Positions 49,902 through 50,022 of a stretch of 50,022 bases of DNA are shown one piece after another; within the stretch, counting starts at the first letter, position 1, and every line of letters starts with the position of its first letter. The notes under the pieces are model-generated. The model was not told where the DNA came from. It searched no databases and was given only the letters and a program-made list of their open reading frames with translations. This stretch comes from Natrarchaeobius oligotrophus (GTDB lineage: Archaea; Halobacteriota; Halobacteria; Halobacteriales; Natrialbaceae), in the NCBI RefSeq assembly GCF_003841465.1, contig NZ_REFZ01000021.1:1-50022 (forward strand), written 5' to 3'. The translations under genes were made by a program, and so were the position numbers.

Positions 49902-50022
49902 TCACTGTAACACCTGAATATCGGGAAGAAAGGTCTCAATCCAGTCAACAGCAAAGCTAAGTCGCTGACTCAACCGAAGAAACGTCTCGCTGAGAAACTC
50001 ACGGAAGTGGTCTTTGCCCTCG
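49902..50022 (-). pseudogene. C-terminal end of a transposase, truncated by the window edge
   Basis: Minus-strand frame open to the window end and closed by TGA at 49902: DHFREFLSETFLRLSQRLSF then AVDWIETFLPDIQVLQ. It looks like the last 40 residues of a haloarchaeal transposase (helical end, IDWL...PDIxV). I cannot fix the family, nor whether the complete gene outside the window is intact. Confidence 0.5.

Overview
The window looks like chromosomal DNA of a halophilic archaeon (class Halobacteria). Most of it is GC-rich with strong codon bias. The proteins are rich in Asp and Glu. It carries haloarchaeal families: a Bat-type PAS/GAF/HTH_10 regulator, HalOD1 proteins, a halocyanin-like Tat lipoprotein, RadB, and an elongator tRNA-Met with a large intron. 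Several genes have a TATA element about 25-30 nt before the start codon, the usual leaderless haloarchaeal arrangement. I cannot fix the genus.

Region 1 (1-9.8 kb) is ordinary chromosome. It holds the 3' part of a large sensor/regulator, a HalOD1 protein, a membrane protein, RidA, a CynX-type MFS transporter, a blue-copper protein, and a 3-hydroxybutyrate dehydrogenase gene overlapping a patatin-like hydrolase gene. That pair resembles the bdhA/phaZh1 pair of Haloferax mediterranei and suggests mobilisation of stored polyhydroxyalkanoate. Region 2 (9.9-12.2 kb) is a small AT-richer module of regulator-like genes and gene fragments. It is flanked by 38-bp direct repeats derived from the tail of tRNA-Met and lies next to that intron-containing tRNA.

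Region 3 (12.3-33.5 kb) is core genome: conserved haloarchaeal proteins, a VTT-domain protein, B12-dependent ribonucleotide reductase NrdJ, the trpDFEG operon with 4-nt overlaps, tRNA-Val(GAC) followed by a striking repeat array, an AEC transporter, a YihY/BrkB-type membrane protein, a CAP-domain protein, a lycopene-cyclase-domain protein, a CBS-HPF-like fusion, RadB, an RNase H-fold protein, a PAP2 phosphatase and a winged-helix regulator.

Region 4 (34.3-49.6 kb) is a surface-glycan/N-glycosylation island. It has a sugar-1-phosphate nucleotidyltransferase, an STT3-like oligosaccharyltransferase, a polyprenyl glycosylphosphotransferase, a nucleotide-sugar dehydrogenase, two sugar-nucleotide epimerase/decarboxylase genes, GT2 and GT4 glycosyltransferases, an O-antigen-ligase-like protein and a methyltransferase. 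Together they would make activated sugars, start a lipid-linked glycan, extend and modify it, and transfer it to protein. Inside the island are decayed copies of three of its own genes (nucleotidyltransferase, STT3 N-terminus, glycosylphosphotransferase C-terminus). They surround an intact epimerase gene, so the island appears to have been duplicated and rearranged. From 45.4 kb on the DNA is clearly AT-richer, contains IS remnants, and ends in broken transposase genes with a (AC)14 tract, indicating a recently acquired, variable end.

The most unusual structure is the pair of tRNA-tail arrays. Downstream of tRNA-Val and of tRNA-Met, copies of the tRNA 3' end recur in alternating orientation, separated by hairpins with loops of the type GAGCGAAGCGAG.
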